A stretch of DNA of 64,000 nt from Mycosarcoma maydis (taxonomy: Eukaryota > Basidiomycota > Ustilaginomycetes > Ustilaginales), in NCBI RefSeq assembly GCF_000328475.2, contig NC_026484.1, positions 434,001 through 498,000 of the forward strand, read 5' to 3'. Below, in pieces: positions 51,010-61,600 of this stretch; within the stretch, counting starts at the first letter, position 1; each line of letters begins with the position of its first letter. A program made the position numbers and the translations under genes. The notes beneath the pieces were generated by a model. It was given only the letters and a program-made list of their open reading frames with translations. It did no database searches and was not told where the DNA came from.

Positions 51010-52341
51010 TTATTGGTGTTGTTGTTTACGTTCCGACTCGATTTTGGACTTTTCGTCTCTATCCAGTACCTTTTTCTCCTCGTCCACAACCTCTCTCAAA
51101 ACGTCCTTGGTCTTGTCGATTAAACCACGTGCTGATTCGGCCTCGACTTCGCTCTTGACCTCCTGCAAGGCGGCTGGGTTGTATAACTGCAATGGAAGCA
51201 GTGCCAAAGAACTAGTCTCCATTCTACGGGTATCTGGATTCCTCGTTGTTAGGCGTAACCACGTTCGCAATGACTCGAACATTTCGCGATGTTCGATGCC
51301 CGTGCATCGCAGGCCTCGTTCGCCGCAGGCTTTGGCGAGTGCATCGACATGTTGTGGAATCGCACTGAATCCATCGACGCACATGAGTTGGTCATCTGTA
51401 CGCAAGTACGCCAGGTGGGTATCCAGTCTTCGTCGGACCATACTTGAACCTCCCCACGTGGATAGCGCGAACATCTTGGCCAGTCGTACGAGATCTTCGG
51501 CTGAGATCTTCTTGACTAGGTCTGCAGATGCAACATGTGGCTCTGTCAATTTGAATCCACCGTTGGATTCTTGCACTACGGGTAGCAGTTCCTTGAGGCT
51601 CTCGGACTGCTTGAGTTGCGCAAATACCTCTGCGCGCTTCACCTCTTCGCCCATGCGTATCTTGGTCAACTGGGTGGGCAAGATGCACGTTGAAGGCAAT
51701 AAGCTCGGAGCCCAGATGACCACCAACGGCAACGCCTCTTCCAAGATGAGCAAGATAAACAGAAACAGCGGAAGCTTGCGCATGTCTGCTTGATGCGTAT
51801 GTATCAACTGCGACTCTTCACGTGAGAGGGCTGCTCCGCCATCGGCAACACGAGATTGGATTAGCTTGACTCGCGTTCGATTCGCCCAGATCTGTTTGAC
51901 ACCATTGAAGTAGAATTTGAAAAGGTACTTTGCTGTCGCCCATAATTCCTTTGCTCTTTCTGCAAGTGATTTGTTGGCTTTTGGTGCGGATACTTCGGTT
52001 GAAGAGGTATTCTTGGTTGCTAGTTGTCGTGATTTGTCGGATTCGGACACAGGGGAAGTAGAGGAAGATGTGGATGGTGATGTAGATTGTTGTGCTTTAA
52101 GGAGAAAATGCGATTGGTGTAGCATTCGGACCGCTGTGAAGAGATGCTGTTGTCGTCTCGCCGTGGAATCTGGGTGGTATGACGGGTTCTGCGATGACAA
52201 AGGGCCCGTCAAACTAGCAGAGCACGAAGATGTCCTTGCTATTGTGGCAGCCCTCTTTAGGCTTTGAGCCGGGCCGCCGCGTCTTGACGCAGCAGAGCGA
52301 TTGCTCTGAGCTGCAGCTCTGAACATTCCTGAAGCCTTCAT
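51010..52341 (-). CDS. LETM1-domain mitochondrial inner membrane protein
   Basis: 443 aa, intronless; the ATG at 52341 (MKASGMFRAAAQSNRSAASRRGG) starts a strongly basic Ser/Ala-rich presequence. The LETM1 core runs from about residue 128: ERAKELWATAKYLFKFYFNGVKQIWANRTRVKLIQ, then SREESQLIHTHQADMRKLPLFLFILLILEEALPLVVIWAPSLLPSTCILP, with one transmembrane stretch at about 190-216. The family inserts in the inner membrane, contacts mitoribosomes and is linked to K+/H+ or Ca2+ exchange (Mdm38/Ylh47 in yeast). The C-terminus is a charged coil, and no EF hand is seen. Fungi commonly have two paralogues; this one has a shorter core than yeast Mdm38, so it may be the more divergent copy. Confidence 0.85.
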   Translation of the reverse strand: MKASGMFRAAAQSNRSAASRRGGPAQSLKRAATIARTSSCSASLTGPLSSQNPSYHPDSTARRQQHLFTAVRMLHQSHFLLKAQQSTSPSTSSSTSPVSESDKSRQLATKNTSSTEVSAPKANKSLAERAKELWATAKYLFKFYFNGVKQIWANRTRVKLIQSRVADGGAALSREESQLIHTHQADMRKLPLFLFILLILEEALPLVVIWAPSLLPSTCILPTQLTKIRMGEEVKRAEVFAQLKQSESLKELLPVVQESNGGFKLTEPHVASADLVKKISAEDLVRLAKMFALSTWGGSSMVRRRLDTHLAYLRTDDQLMCVDGFSAIPQHVDALAKACGERGLRCTGIEHREMFESLRTWLRLTTRNPDTRRMETSSLALLPLQLYNPAALQEVKSEVEAESARGLIDKTKDVLREVVDEEKKVLDRDEKSKIESERKQQHQ

Positions 52342-52727
52342 CCGCCCGTATCCTTCGTCAACAGTGAAACGAGATCGAGTCGATACTGGTGGGCAGCTTG
52401 ACGCCCAAGACCAGGATTTCCCAAAGAACTTTAGTAGATCTAAGTACGCCTACTTGGACGGTAGGATAGCTTTGCAATTGCTTCCGATCGTAGTGTGTAG
52501 AGAAAAGATGCTTGTGCTCTGCGCCTGAGGATCAAGGTCGATCGATACTTGTGAGAATGGAAGTCGTACAGTAGGATGAAGGCATGCGAAACGTTGAGTG
52601 ATTGCTGTCTGCCTGCTTCCGGAAAGGACGAAAAGCGTGAAGGCAAGGCGGTGCTTGTGAAATGCCTTTTCCGCCAAAACAGCCATTTCTTCCTAAACAC
52701 CCTTTAGCTCAAATGCCGGCTCCGACA

Positions 52728-52865
52728 TTCACGATTCGCGATTACGATTGGACTCACGACTCTGTGACTGCGGCGAGCCAATCGTGAACCGTAATCGTAA
52801 AGTGAATCGGATTCTGTTGCAGATGGACGCTCTAACATTAGTAATCAGAATTCACGATCAGCCGT
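52728..52865. repeat. Heptad half-site cluster
   Basis: ATTCACGATTCGCGATTACGATT, ACTCACGACT, AATCGTGAACCGTAATCGTAA and a distal ATTCACGAT: six or more decayed half-sites upstream of the LETM1-like gene. Confidence 0.65.
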
Positions 52866-53098
52866 CATTTTGGACTTGGGTTAGCAAACATGGCCTAACA
52901 ATTCACCCTAAAAGCCCACAGCTCCGTGGCCCACGCGCACATGCCACGTGGCGCAGATCTCATCTCGTTGACCTCGACAAGACGAACATGACGAGGTGCA
53001 CTGTTCAACAAGGCTCGATCAACCACCAAGGCTGTAGACGGACGGAGACAAGATGCTATCTAGACCAGCTTGTGCTGACGAGGCAAAGATAGTGCCAC

Positions 53099-53153
53099 CG
53101 AGAGAGAGAGAGAGAGAGAGAGGAAGAGAGAGAGAGGAAGAGAGAGAGAGAGA
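53099..53153. repeat. (GA)n microsatellite
   Basis: About 55 bases of GA dinucleotides with two GGAA interruptions spaced 16 bases apart. Non-coding; a GA/CT stretch of this kind can be a GAGA-type promoter element or a slippage-prone tract. Confidence 0.9.
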
Positions 53154-53405
53154 CAATTGCGTACCCAGTATCGATCGCATCGCGTTTGGTTGGTGATGCT
53201 GTGGTATTCGTGGTTGCTTTGTTGTCAGAAAGGCTTCGCGGCAAGCTGCCACCTTGTCGAACTTTTGGGTAATGAGAGAGAAAAGATGAGGTTGGGGTAG
53301 CCTCAACCAACAGATTTTGGTCGAAGTTCGGTGCAACTTTGTTTATTATTTTTCTTAATGATTTTAATAAAGCCGATCTTGTTGCTCAGAAAGCTCAAGA
53401 ACTAC

Positions 53406-53437
53406 TTTTTGTTTTGTTTTTTTTGTTTTTTTTTTTT
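53406..53437 (+). repeat. T tract
   Basis: TTTTTGTTTTGTTTTTTTTG followed by T12, in the AT-richest part of the window; a matching A-rich stretch lies at 53547-53561 (AAAAAACAAAAAAAAAACC). Confidence 0.8.
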
Positions 53438-54840
53438 AAAGCTGGCCTCGCTTAGAATGGCTCGCACTAAAAGACCCTTTTGGATACGAGGTGTCAGGAA
53501 CATAGAACGGCAGTCAAGGCGGTATGGTTCAGATAGGGATCCAAAAAACAAAAAAAAAAACCAGACCGAGCGGTCGATATCAAGATGGGATGCTTCTGAG
53601 CAGTAGGGAGGAGGCGTAAGATCAAAATGGAGAGTGCCGGCGTCAGCAAACTCAGGCTTTGACGGTATAGTAGGGATCACCAATTGTAAATGTCGGCGAC
53701 TTTCGGATATCAGTTTGACAGGCGCCTGTCGCTGTTTTGGAGGGGGATCTGTGGATTGTGCCGACCCGTTCCGGCGAGTGAATGGGACACACTTTTGACC
53801 TTACATTGGCTGATGTCGGCATCAAGCGGCGCAAGCAGGAGAAAGAGCTGGGGTTTGAGCTGCACCAAATCAGTGCTACAACGACCATGTCTGGTACATT
53901 GATACACTTGAAGCTTACCCACTGTACCAAAAGGGTGTCTAGACAACCGATCGGACTTGGGTTGTAATCTTCAACTGACACAGGGTGACAGCCCATCTTA
54001 GAGCAACAAATGCGATCTAGCCCAGTACGAGCCAAACTGATTCAGAGTGGCAGACAAACGATACGGGCAATCAGGAGATGTGGAAGGTCCACGATTCGGG
54101 TCAGCCTTGGGCCCAGATGCAGGGCTCTGAGACTGATTGGACTTGTATCGTAGGCTCAAGGAGGACGCAAGAGAATACGGATAGCAAGACAGTTCCTGCT
54201 TTCTTCGAGCTGGTGGCAGGTGGAGTTGGCGCTCACACGTTGGCAATAAGATCCAAACTAACTTATCAATAATCGCACGAACTACCTGAACGATGGTTGG
54301 TTCGAGCATTTGACCTGTCATTCTCCAAGTGATCAGTGCCGGATGGGCCGATTCGACTCGCCGAGAGATTATAGAGCGCCTCCTCCTTGTTCGTCCAGCG
54401 ATTGCCTAGGGGCTTGCTACTATCCCGATGCTGCAGTCTGTCGAAACCATCGAAGAGACGTGAATCTCTGCTAGTCGGTACCGCGACCCAGTGGAACCAA
54501 AAGGACGGCTTCGGCTCATTCCCCACTTTTTCGATGCAAGCCGCGCTTGAACCAGCAGCTGAGCTCACCGTATTCGTCTTCATCATTGCTTCCACTGCAG
54601 CCATCTCGTCACAAGAACACTCATGACACGAAGGTCTGCAAGAACCGAAGCTGAGACCAACATGTCAGTACGCTGGATCGTTCAAGCCTCCATGATACGG
54701 AAATGGATACGTGGATGTCTGTAGTGAGGGGCACGACACGGCAAAGACGCTTTCTCGCGACTTCGAGTGGCAAAGATAGAGCGGAATGAGACAACACTCA
54801 ACGCCAGTTCCAGCGACTTTTGAGTCTTGTCGATAAGCCA

Positions 54841-54860
54841 CGATCACGAATCATGAATCG
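54841..54860. repeat. Heptad half-sites
   Basis: CGATCACGAATCATGAATCG, two units in 7-bp register with one substitution, about 830 bases before the FAS start. Confidence 0.55.
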
Positions 54861-55690
54861 GTGTGTGTCAAATACCCAAGACCAGCCAACCGACAACCCC
54901 TTTTGTCGACGACTTCCAACATCAATTTTATCTTTAATGATATTTTCCCCTTTCTTTCTCTTCTGTGTTGTCCTCTGTGGGTGGGGTATCCTATTTAGGA
55001 TGTTCTTTTCTTTTCTCACTGATTTTTTTGTTTTTGTTTTTGGTAGGCAGACAGCCTTCTTTTTGGAGACCGTGCGCTCTTTTGCTGGTAGCGCCTGTTG
55101 TTGGGGGCTCAGTTTCCACACAATTTTTCCCTATTCACGGCTTCTCGCACAGTTCAACTTTTGGTGTTGGTCTTCAGCTCTCTCCAGGCTGATCAAAGCT
55201 CCTCAAGTCCGTTTGCCGGTGTCATACATTCGACATTCAGACACACTCAAGCTTTGACTTGGAGACCTCGTCTATCGGACTTTCCCTCTTGCCATCATTC
55301 CATCCCACCACCACCACCACCGCTTCTTTATTCCCACGCAGTGCCTTTGTTATACGCCCTGCACCATTTTCTGCTGAAACCGAGTGACGACGGTATTGGC
55401 TTTGTTCTCTCTTCTTTCCTTGCCTCACCATCTTACTGCTTCCACTTGACGACTGGAACATTACGTTTCGATCTTTTCTTTATCGCAACCACTCATCTCT
55501 CTAGGATCGATTCCATTTGAACCGATACGCGCCTCTCTCTCTCGACCACCGAGACACTTCGAGCCTACTTGTTCTTCAGATTGCCTGCTGTTTGACGACC
55601 AGCTTGCTTCTGCTGTTGCAGCACGCTCCTCGCTTCTTAGCCCATTCCTTCCACCAATTCAACCTCTCAGCGTTTTTTGATTCCACCAAC

Positions 55691-58600
55691 ATGTCGGGCA
55701 TCAAGACTACCCCTTCCGACGACAGCTATGTCGAGCTCTCGGCCACCAGTAGCCAGAGCAGCAACAATAGCAATGGCTTGCTCCTTCGAGCCTTGACCAT
55801 CGCCTCCGCAACCGGTATCGAGGTCAACATCCCCGTTCCCTCGCAACCTTTCGACGCTTGGATCGTCGCTGACGTACTTCGCGAGGAGTTCCAGCGATCT
55901 CTTGCCTCGTCTGAGGCCAACGACGTGCTTGAGGTGCAGGAGGAGCAGGAACAGGCTGGGGCTGCTGACAAGGCCGCAGGCGAGGCCAAGATCAACCTCG
56001 CTGCCAAGTTCCTCGGCTTCCTCGCCTCGCGCGCCACGCTCAAGACCTCAAGCCACGAGCTCAACCTCCTCCAGCACGCTTGGGCTCACTTTCACGACGA
56101 ATTCCTTGCTACCCGCGGTAGCGTCCACGACTTGGTCGCTGCTATCGACTCGGACCTTCGCACGCCTGTGCTGCGCAGCTACTTTGAAGCTTATGTCCAG
56201 CTCGAGTCGGCAGGCCAGGCCAAGCCTTCACTCATCACCCCCAAGCTCTTTTCGCTCTCGGCCCAGAACAAGGCCGAGGTGCATGCTGTCTTCGGTGGCC
56301 AAGGCAACAACGAGGTAAGTTGTATTCGCTTTTCCGCTTGTACCGTCCAACCTTTTTCCGAACCCGATCCTCTTTTCCCCTGTGGACGTGGAGGAGTAAG
56401 CGAAGATACGGACGGCTCTTGCCGAAAAATAGCCTGCATCGCTATCCCCACGCTTTAAGGCTCCGCTGTGGCTGTTTCGAAATTTCCCAAAATTTTGGAA
56501 AGCATCACGAAATCATCTTCGGAAAGCGCGATTTCCGAAATTTGGAGCTCTCAGGATGCTTGCTGTGCGCCACTCTTTTGCATCATAAAACGCACCTCGG
56601 CTAGAGGAAGCTCGACGCGACCCTGCAGCTTCTTTTGTGATAGTTGGTGAAAGTGGGAGACAAAGACGTGTTTTTGCCATCCTGCTTCGGCGACCAGATG
56701 CTTTTGTTACCGTTGTGAGCCGTGGACTGACCCTGATCTCGTTGCTTCCCCAATTCTCCAATTCACAGGCGTACTTCAAGGAGCTGCGGACCCTTTTTGA
56801 CACGTACCGACCGCTCGTTCAGCCTTTGCTCGAGTCTATCCAGCCCGTCTTGGACAAGCTTGTCCAGGATGCCGTCAAACAAGGTTTTGCCAGCTACTAC
56901 ATCCATGGCATGGACGTGCTTGCCTGGCTTACCGGCGCTGCGCCCGAGCCCGCTGTCTTGTACTTGGCCAGCGTCCCGCTCAGCTTGCCCCTCATCGGTC
57001 TGACGCAGATCACCCAGTTCCTAGTCAGCATCCGCGCCTCTGGTCTTACCCCGGCCGAGTTCCGCTCGCAGATCAAGAGCGCCACTGGTCACTCGCAGGG
57101 TATCATCTCGGCCGTTGTTCTTTCGGCTTCCGACAGCCTTGAGTCGTTCTACGTCAATGTCGCCAAGGCGCTCGAACTGCTCTTCCACATCGGCAAGCGC
57201 GGTCAGGAATTCTTCCCCACGCTCGCCATCGACCCTGCACTCGTCAAGGACACCGTCGAAGGCGGTGAGGGCGAGCCTACGCCAATGCTTTCTGTTTCGG
57301 GTCTCGAGCAGACCGTCCTCGAGAAGCATATTCAGAAGACCAACTCGCACCTCGCCGAGTCGCAGGCCGTGTCGATCTCGCTGTTCAACGGTCCTCGCAG
57401 CTTCATTGTTACCGGCTACCCCAAGGCTCTTGTTGGTCTCGTCGGCAGCCTTCGCGCCATCCGCGCTGACACAGGCGCCGACCAGGGCAAGATCCCCTTC
57501 AGCAAGCGCAAGGCCGTTTTCCGCATGAACTTCTTGCCTGTCGGTGTTCCCTACCACTCGAGTTACCTGATCGGAGCCACCGAAAAGATGCTTCAAGAGG
57601 ACTATGCCGGCCGCACCATTGTGTGGGATGCTTCGGAGCTCAAGACTACTGTCAAAAACACTGAGGACAGCTCGGACCTGGCAAGCTACTCCTCCGAAGA
57701 CATCCTCAAGAGCATCGCCGACCAGATTTTCGTCAAGCACATCTACTGGTCCAAGGTCTCTGACCTGCCCAAGTCGGCCACCCACCTCATCGACTTTGGC
57801 ACGGGCGGTCTTTCTGGTATTGGCGGTCTCTCAGCTCGCATTCTCGAAGGGCGCGGTGTGAGGATCCTTACTCCAAGCGGCACGCACGCTCGCAGCACCG
57901 AGCTCTACAACGCCTCCACCGTCAAGTTTGAGGAGCGCTGGGAGGATGTCTGGTCACCTCGTCTGATCAAGACCAAGAACGGCATCAAGATCGACACGCC
58001 CTTCTCGCGCACCACCGGTCGCGGCATTCTCATGGTCGGTGGTATGACACCCACCACTGTCAGTGCCAACATCAATGCTGCTGTGCTCAACGCTGGCTAC
58101 GTGATTGAGCTCGCTGGTGGTGGTCTCCACAGCGAGGCCGGCCTCCGCAAGCGAGTCAATGAGATCCTCGCTCAGCTCGAGCCTGGTAACGGTCTCGAAC
58201 TCAACGGTCTCTTCATCGACCAGCGACGCTTCGGATGGCAGTACCCTCTCTGGGGCCAGATGCGACGGGAAGGATTCCCTTGCAAGGGTTTCACTGTCGC
58301 TGCTGGTATTCCTTCGACTGAGAAGGCTAAGGAGATCATCGACGGCCTCAAAGCAGCCGGTATCGAGTACGTTGGATTCAAGCCTGGTACTGCCGATGGC
58401 CTCCGCGCCGTTGCTGCCATCGCTGCTGCCAATCCTGATTTCAAGATTATCTGCCAGTGGACCGGTGGCCGTGCTGGTGGTCACCACTCGACCGAAGACT
58501 TCCACCAGCCCATTCTCCAGACGTATGCCAGCCTACGCAAACAGAAGAACCTCATCCTCGTCGGTGGTTCCGGTTTCGGAGACGCCGAGGGTGTCTGGCC

Positions 58601-61600
58601 TTACCTCACTGGTGAGTGGTCGGTCAAGCTCGGCTACGCTCCCATGCCCTTCTCGGCTTTCCTCTTCGCATCGTGGATGCTTGTCGCCAAGGAGGCTGCC
58701 ACTGCGGACGCTGTTAAGCAGCTGCTCGTCGACACTCCCGGCTGTGGTGATGACAAGTGGCAAGACACCTACGGCAAGGGCGCCGGTGGCACCATCACAT
58801 GCAACTCAGAGCTCGGCGAGAGTATCAGCTACGTTCACAACCGCGCCGCTGCTCTGTGGCGCCAGCTCGATGACCAGCTCTTCTCGCTGCCGCGTGAGAA
58901 GCAGCGTGTCTGGCTCTCGGAGAAGAAGAGCTGGCTCATCGAGCGTCTCAACAAGGATTTCCAGAAGCCCTGGTTCGCTGCCAAGCTCGACGGAACTGTG
59001 CTCATGGACGTTGCCGATATGACGTACGAGGAGGTGACTCGCCGCATGCTTGAGCTCCTCTTTGTTGGCCACCAGAGCCGCTGGATTGACCCTTCGCTCA
59101 AGAAGCTCTTTGGCGACTGGTGCCGTCGCGTCGAAGAGCGCTTCGCCGGTATTGAGACCGCTGGCAAGAAGGAGTCGCTTCTGCAAAGCTACTCGGTGCT
59201 TGACAAGGAGCCTTCCAAGTTTGTCGACGCCTTCTTCGCCGAATATACCGGCGCCAAGGAGATCCGATTGGCCGCCGAGGATGTCGGCTACTTCCTCACC
59301 ATTTGCCAGCGTCGTGGCCAGAAGCCTGTGCCTTTCATCCCCGAGCTTGGCGACAACTTCCAGACTCTGTTCAAGAAAGACTCGCTGTGGCAGTCCGAAG
59401 ACCTCGACGCTGTCGTTGGCAAGGATGCCCAAAAAGTCATCATTCTTCAGGGCTCGGTTGCCGTCCAGCACTGCACTAAAGCCAACGTGCCTGCTGGTGA
59501 GATGCTTGGTGACATTGAGAAGCAACTCGTGGCCAAGGTGTTGGCCAAGTACTATGACAACGACGAGTCCAAGGTGCCCGTTGCTGACTACGTATCCAAC
59601 GACCCTCTCGCCATCGACGAGGCCGACGTCTACGCTCGATATGGTGTTGAAGCCTCGATTGAAGGCAACTTAAAGACACTCAAGATCGGCAGCCAGTTGC
59701 CAGACACCACCGAGTGGCTCGAGGCGCTCGCCACCAGGCGCACCAGCTGGCTGCGCGCCCTTCTGCGCAACGTCAGCGTCGTCCAGGGCAAGAACTACGC
59801 TGACAACCCGATGCTGCGCATGCTTGCTCCTCGCAAGAACCAGACTGCCAAGATCGCCTACGCTGCCGATGGCGAGCCTATCAGCCTCACCCTGTTCGGT
59901 GCTGCCCGCTCGTATGGCGGACATGACGATGGCTTTAAGGCACTCGAGATCACCAAGTCTTCCGACTCGGCCAAGATCCAGGTGACGCTTTTCGAAGAGC
60001 GTCTTGGCGAATCTATTCCTCTGCATTTCTACTTCACCTACCGTCCCGACCAGCCATTCGCCTCGATTCACGAAGTCATGAACGGTCGCAACGACCGCAT
60101 CAAGCAGTTCTACTGGCAACTGTGGTTCCACGCCGACATGCCGGCTGCTGCTCAGCTTGCTGCGGCTACGCAGTTCGAAAGCCCCGTCAAGTCGCTCGAC
60201 GAGACCGCTATTCGCACCTTTTGCCGCATTGTCGAGAATCGTGGCGAGGTCTTCACCAAAGGCCAGGCTCCTATGGACTTTGCCATCGTCGCTGGATGGG
60301 AAGCCATCATGCAGGCGCTTATGGCCAGCTGCGATGCCGACCTGCTCAGCTTGGTGCACTTGAGCAACTCGTTCAAGGTGATCGATGATGCGCGACCTCT
60401 GCGTGCTGGCGACGTTTGCACCGCGACTGCGCACGCCAGCAGCATCAAGATCTCAGACACTGGCAAGTCGGTCAGCGTCACTGGCACTGTGCTGCGTAAG
60501 GACGCCAGCGGCGACTTTGTACCCGTCATCTCGGTTGTCTCGAGCTTTTTCTTCCGTGGCCGCTTCACCGACTTCGACACCTGCTTCGAGACCTCGCAGA
60601 ACGAATTTACGCTCGAGATCAAGACCAAGGCCGACGCCACTGTTCTGCTTGCCAAGGAGTGGTTCGACTGGGTCGCTCCCCAGCCTTTGGCTCCTGGCAC
60701 CGTGCTTCACTTTAACATCCAGAGCTTGCTCAAGTACAAGGATAGCACCTCATACTCGGATGTCGAGGTTACCGGTGGCGCTTACGTCCGTGACTACAAG
60801 GATGACCTCATCAAGGTCGGCGAGATCGAGTACACTGCAGATGCCATCAGCTACGGCAACCCAGTCATCGAGTACATTAAGCGCAATGGTGGCGCTTCAA
60901 CCGGCGGAGTTGCCCCTCTTGAGACCGGCTACACCCTTGGTGCCTCTGGCGTTCCCACCACCTTTGTGGCTCCTGCCACCAATGAACCTTACTCGAATGC
61001 CTCGGGCGACTTCAACCCCATCCACATCAACCCCTACTTTTCTTCGTTCGCCTCGCTTCCTGGCACCATCACCCACGGCCTTTTCTCGAGCGCAGCTTCG
61101 CGCAAGTTCGTCGAGGTTGTCGCTGCCGAGGGCTACCCCGACCGCTGCTTGTCGTTCGAGGCTAACTTCGTCGGCATGGTGCTGCCTGGCGACGAGCTCA
61201 CCGTCAAGCTTCGCCATATTGCCATGCGAGACGGCAACAAGGTCATCAAAGTCGAGACGTTCAACCAGAACGGCGATAAGGTGATCGACGGTCAGGCCGA
61301 GGTTAAGCAGCCCGCCACTGTTTACGTCTTCACCGGTCAGGGCTCTCAGGAGCAGGGCATGGGTATGGATCTCTACAACTCGAGCCCTACGGCCAAGGCG
61401 CTTTGGGACGAGGCCGACGGTCATTTGCGCAGCACCATGGGCTTCAGCATCCTCGAGATCATCAACCAGAACCCGCTCACCAAGACCATCCACTTTGGTG
61501 GTGTTCGTGGACACACTATCCGCGAGCGATACATGTCGATGACCTATGAGTCGACCGACGCCGATGGCAACACCGTAACGCTGCCCTTGTTCCCCGAGAT

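Larger units (their letters stand above)
52342..55690. other. Long divergent intergenic region LETM1-like / FAS
   Basis: About 3.35 kb, the largest gap in the window. It holds degenerate heptad sites (52728-52865 and 54841-54860), a (GA)n microsatellite at 53099-53153, a T tract at 53406-53437 and an A-rich stretch at 53547-53561. A 112-codon open frame on minus (54604-54266) and a 127-codon one (54035-53652) have no recognisable domains. From about 54930 to 55690 the + strand is pyrimidine-rich and is probably the FAS promoter and 5' leader. No RNA gene recognised. Confidence 0.55.

Noticed and set aside
53652..54035. 127-codon open frame on minus in the LETM1-FAS gap
   Set aside because: No domain and no splice-compatible partner exon found to make a plausible gene.
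54300..54316. GGTTCGAGCATT, reminiscent of a tRNA B box
   Set aside because: No cloverleaf can be drawn around it and no A box lies at a suitable distance.
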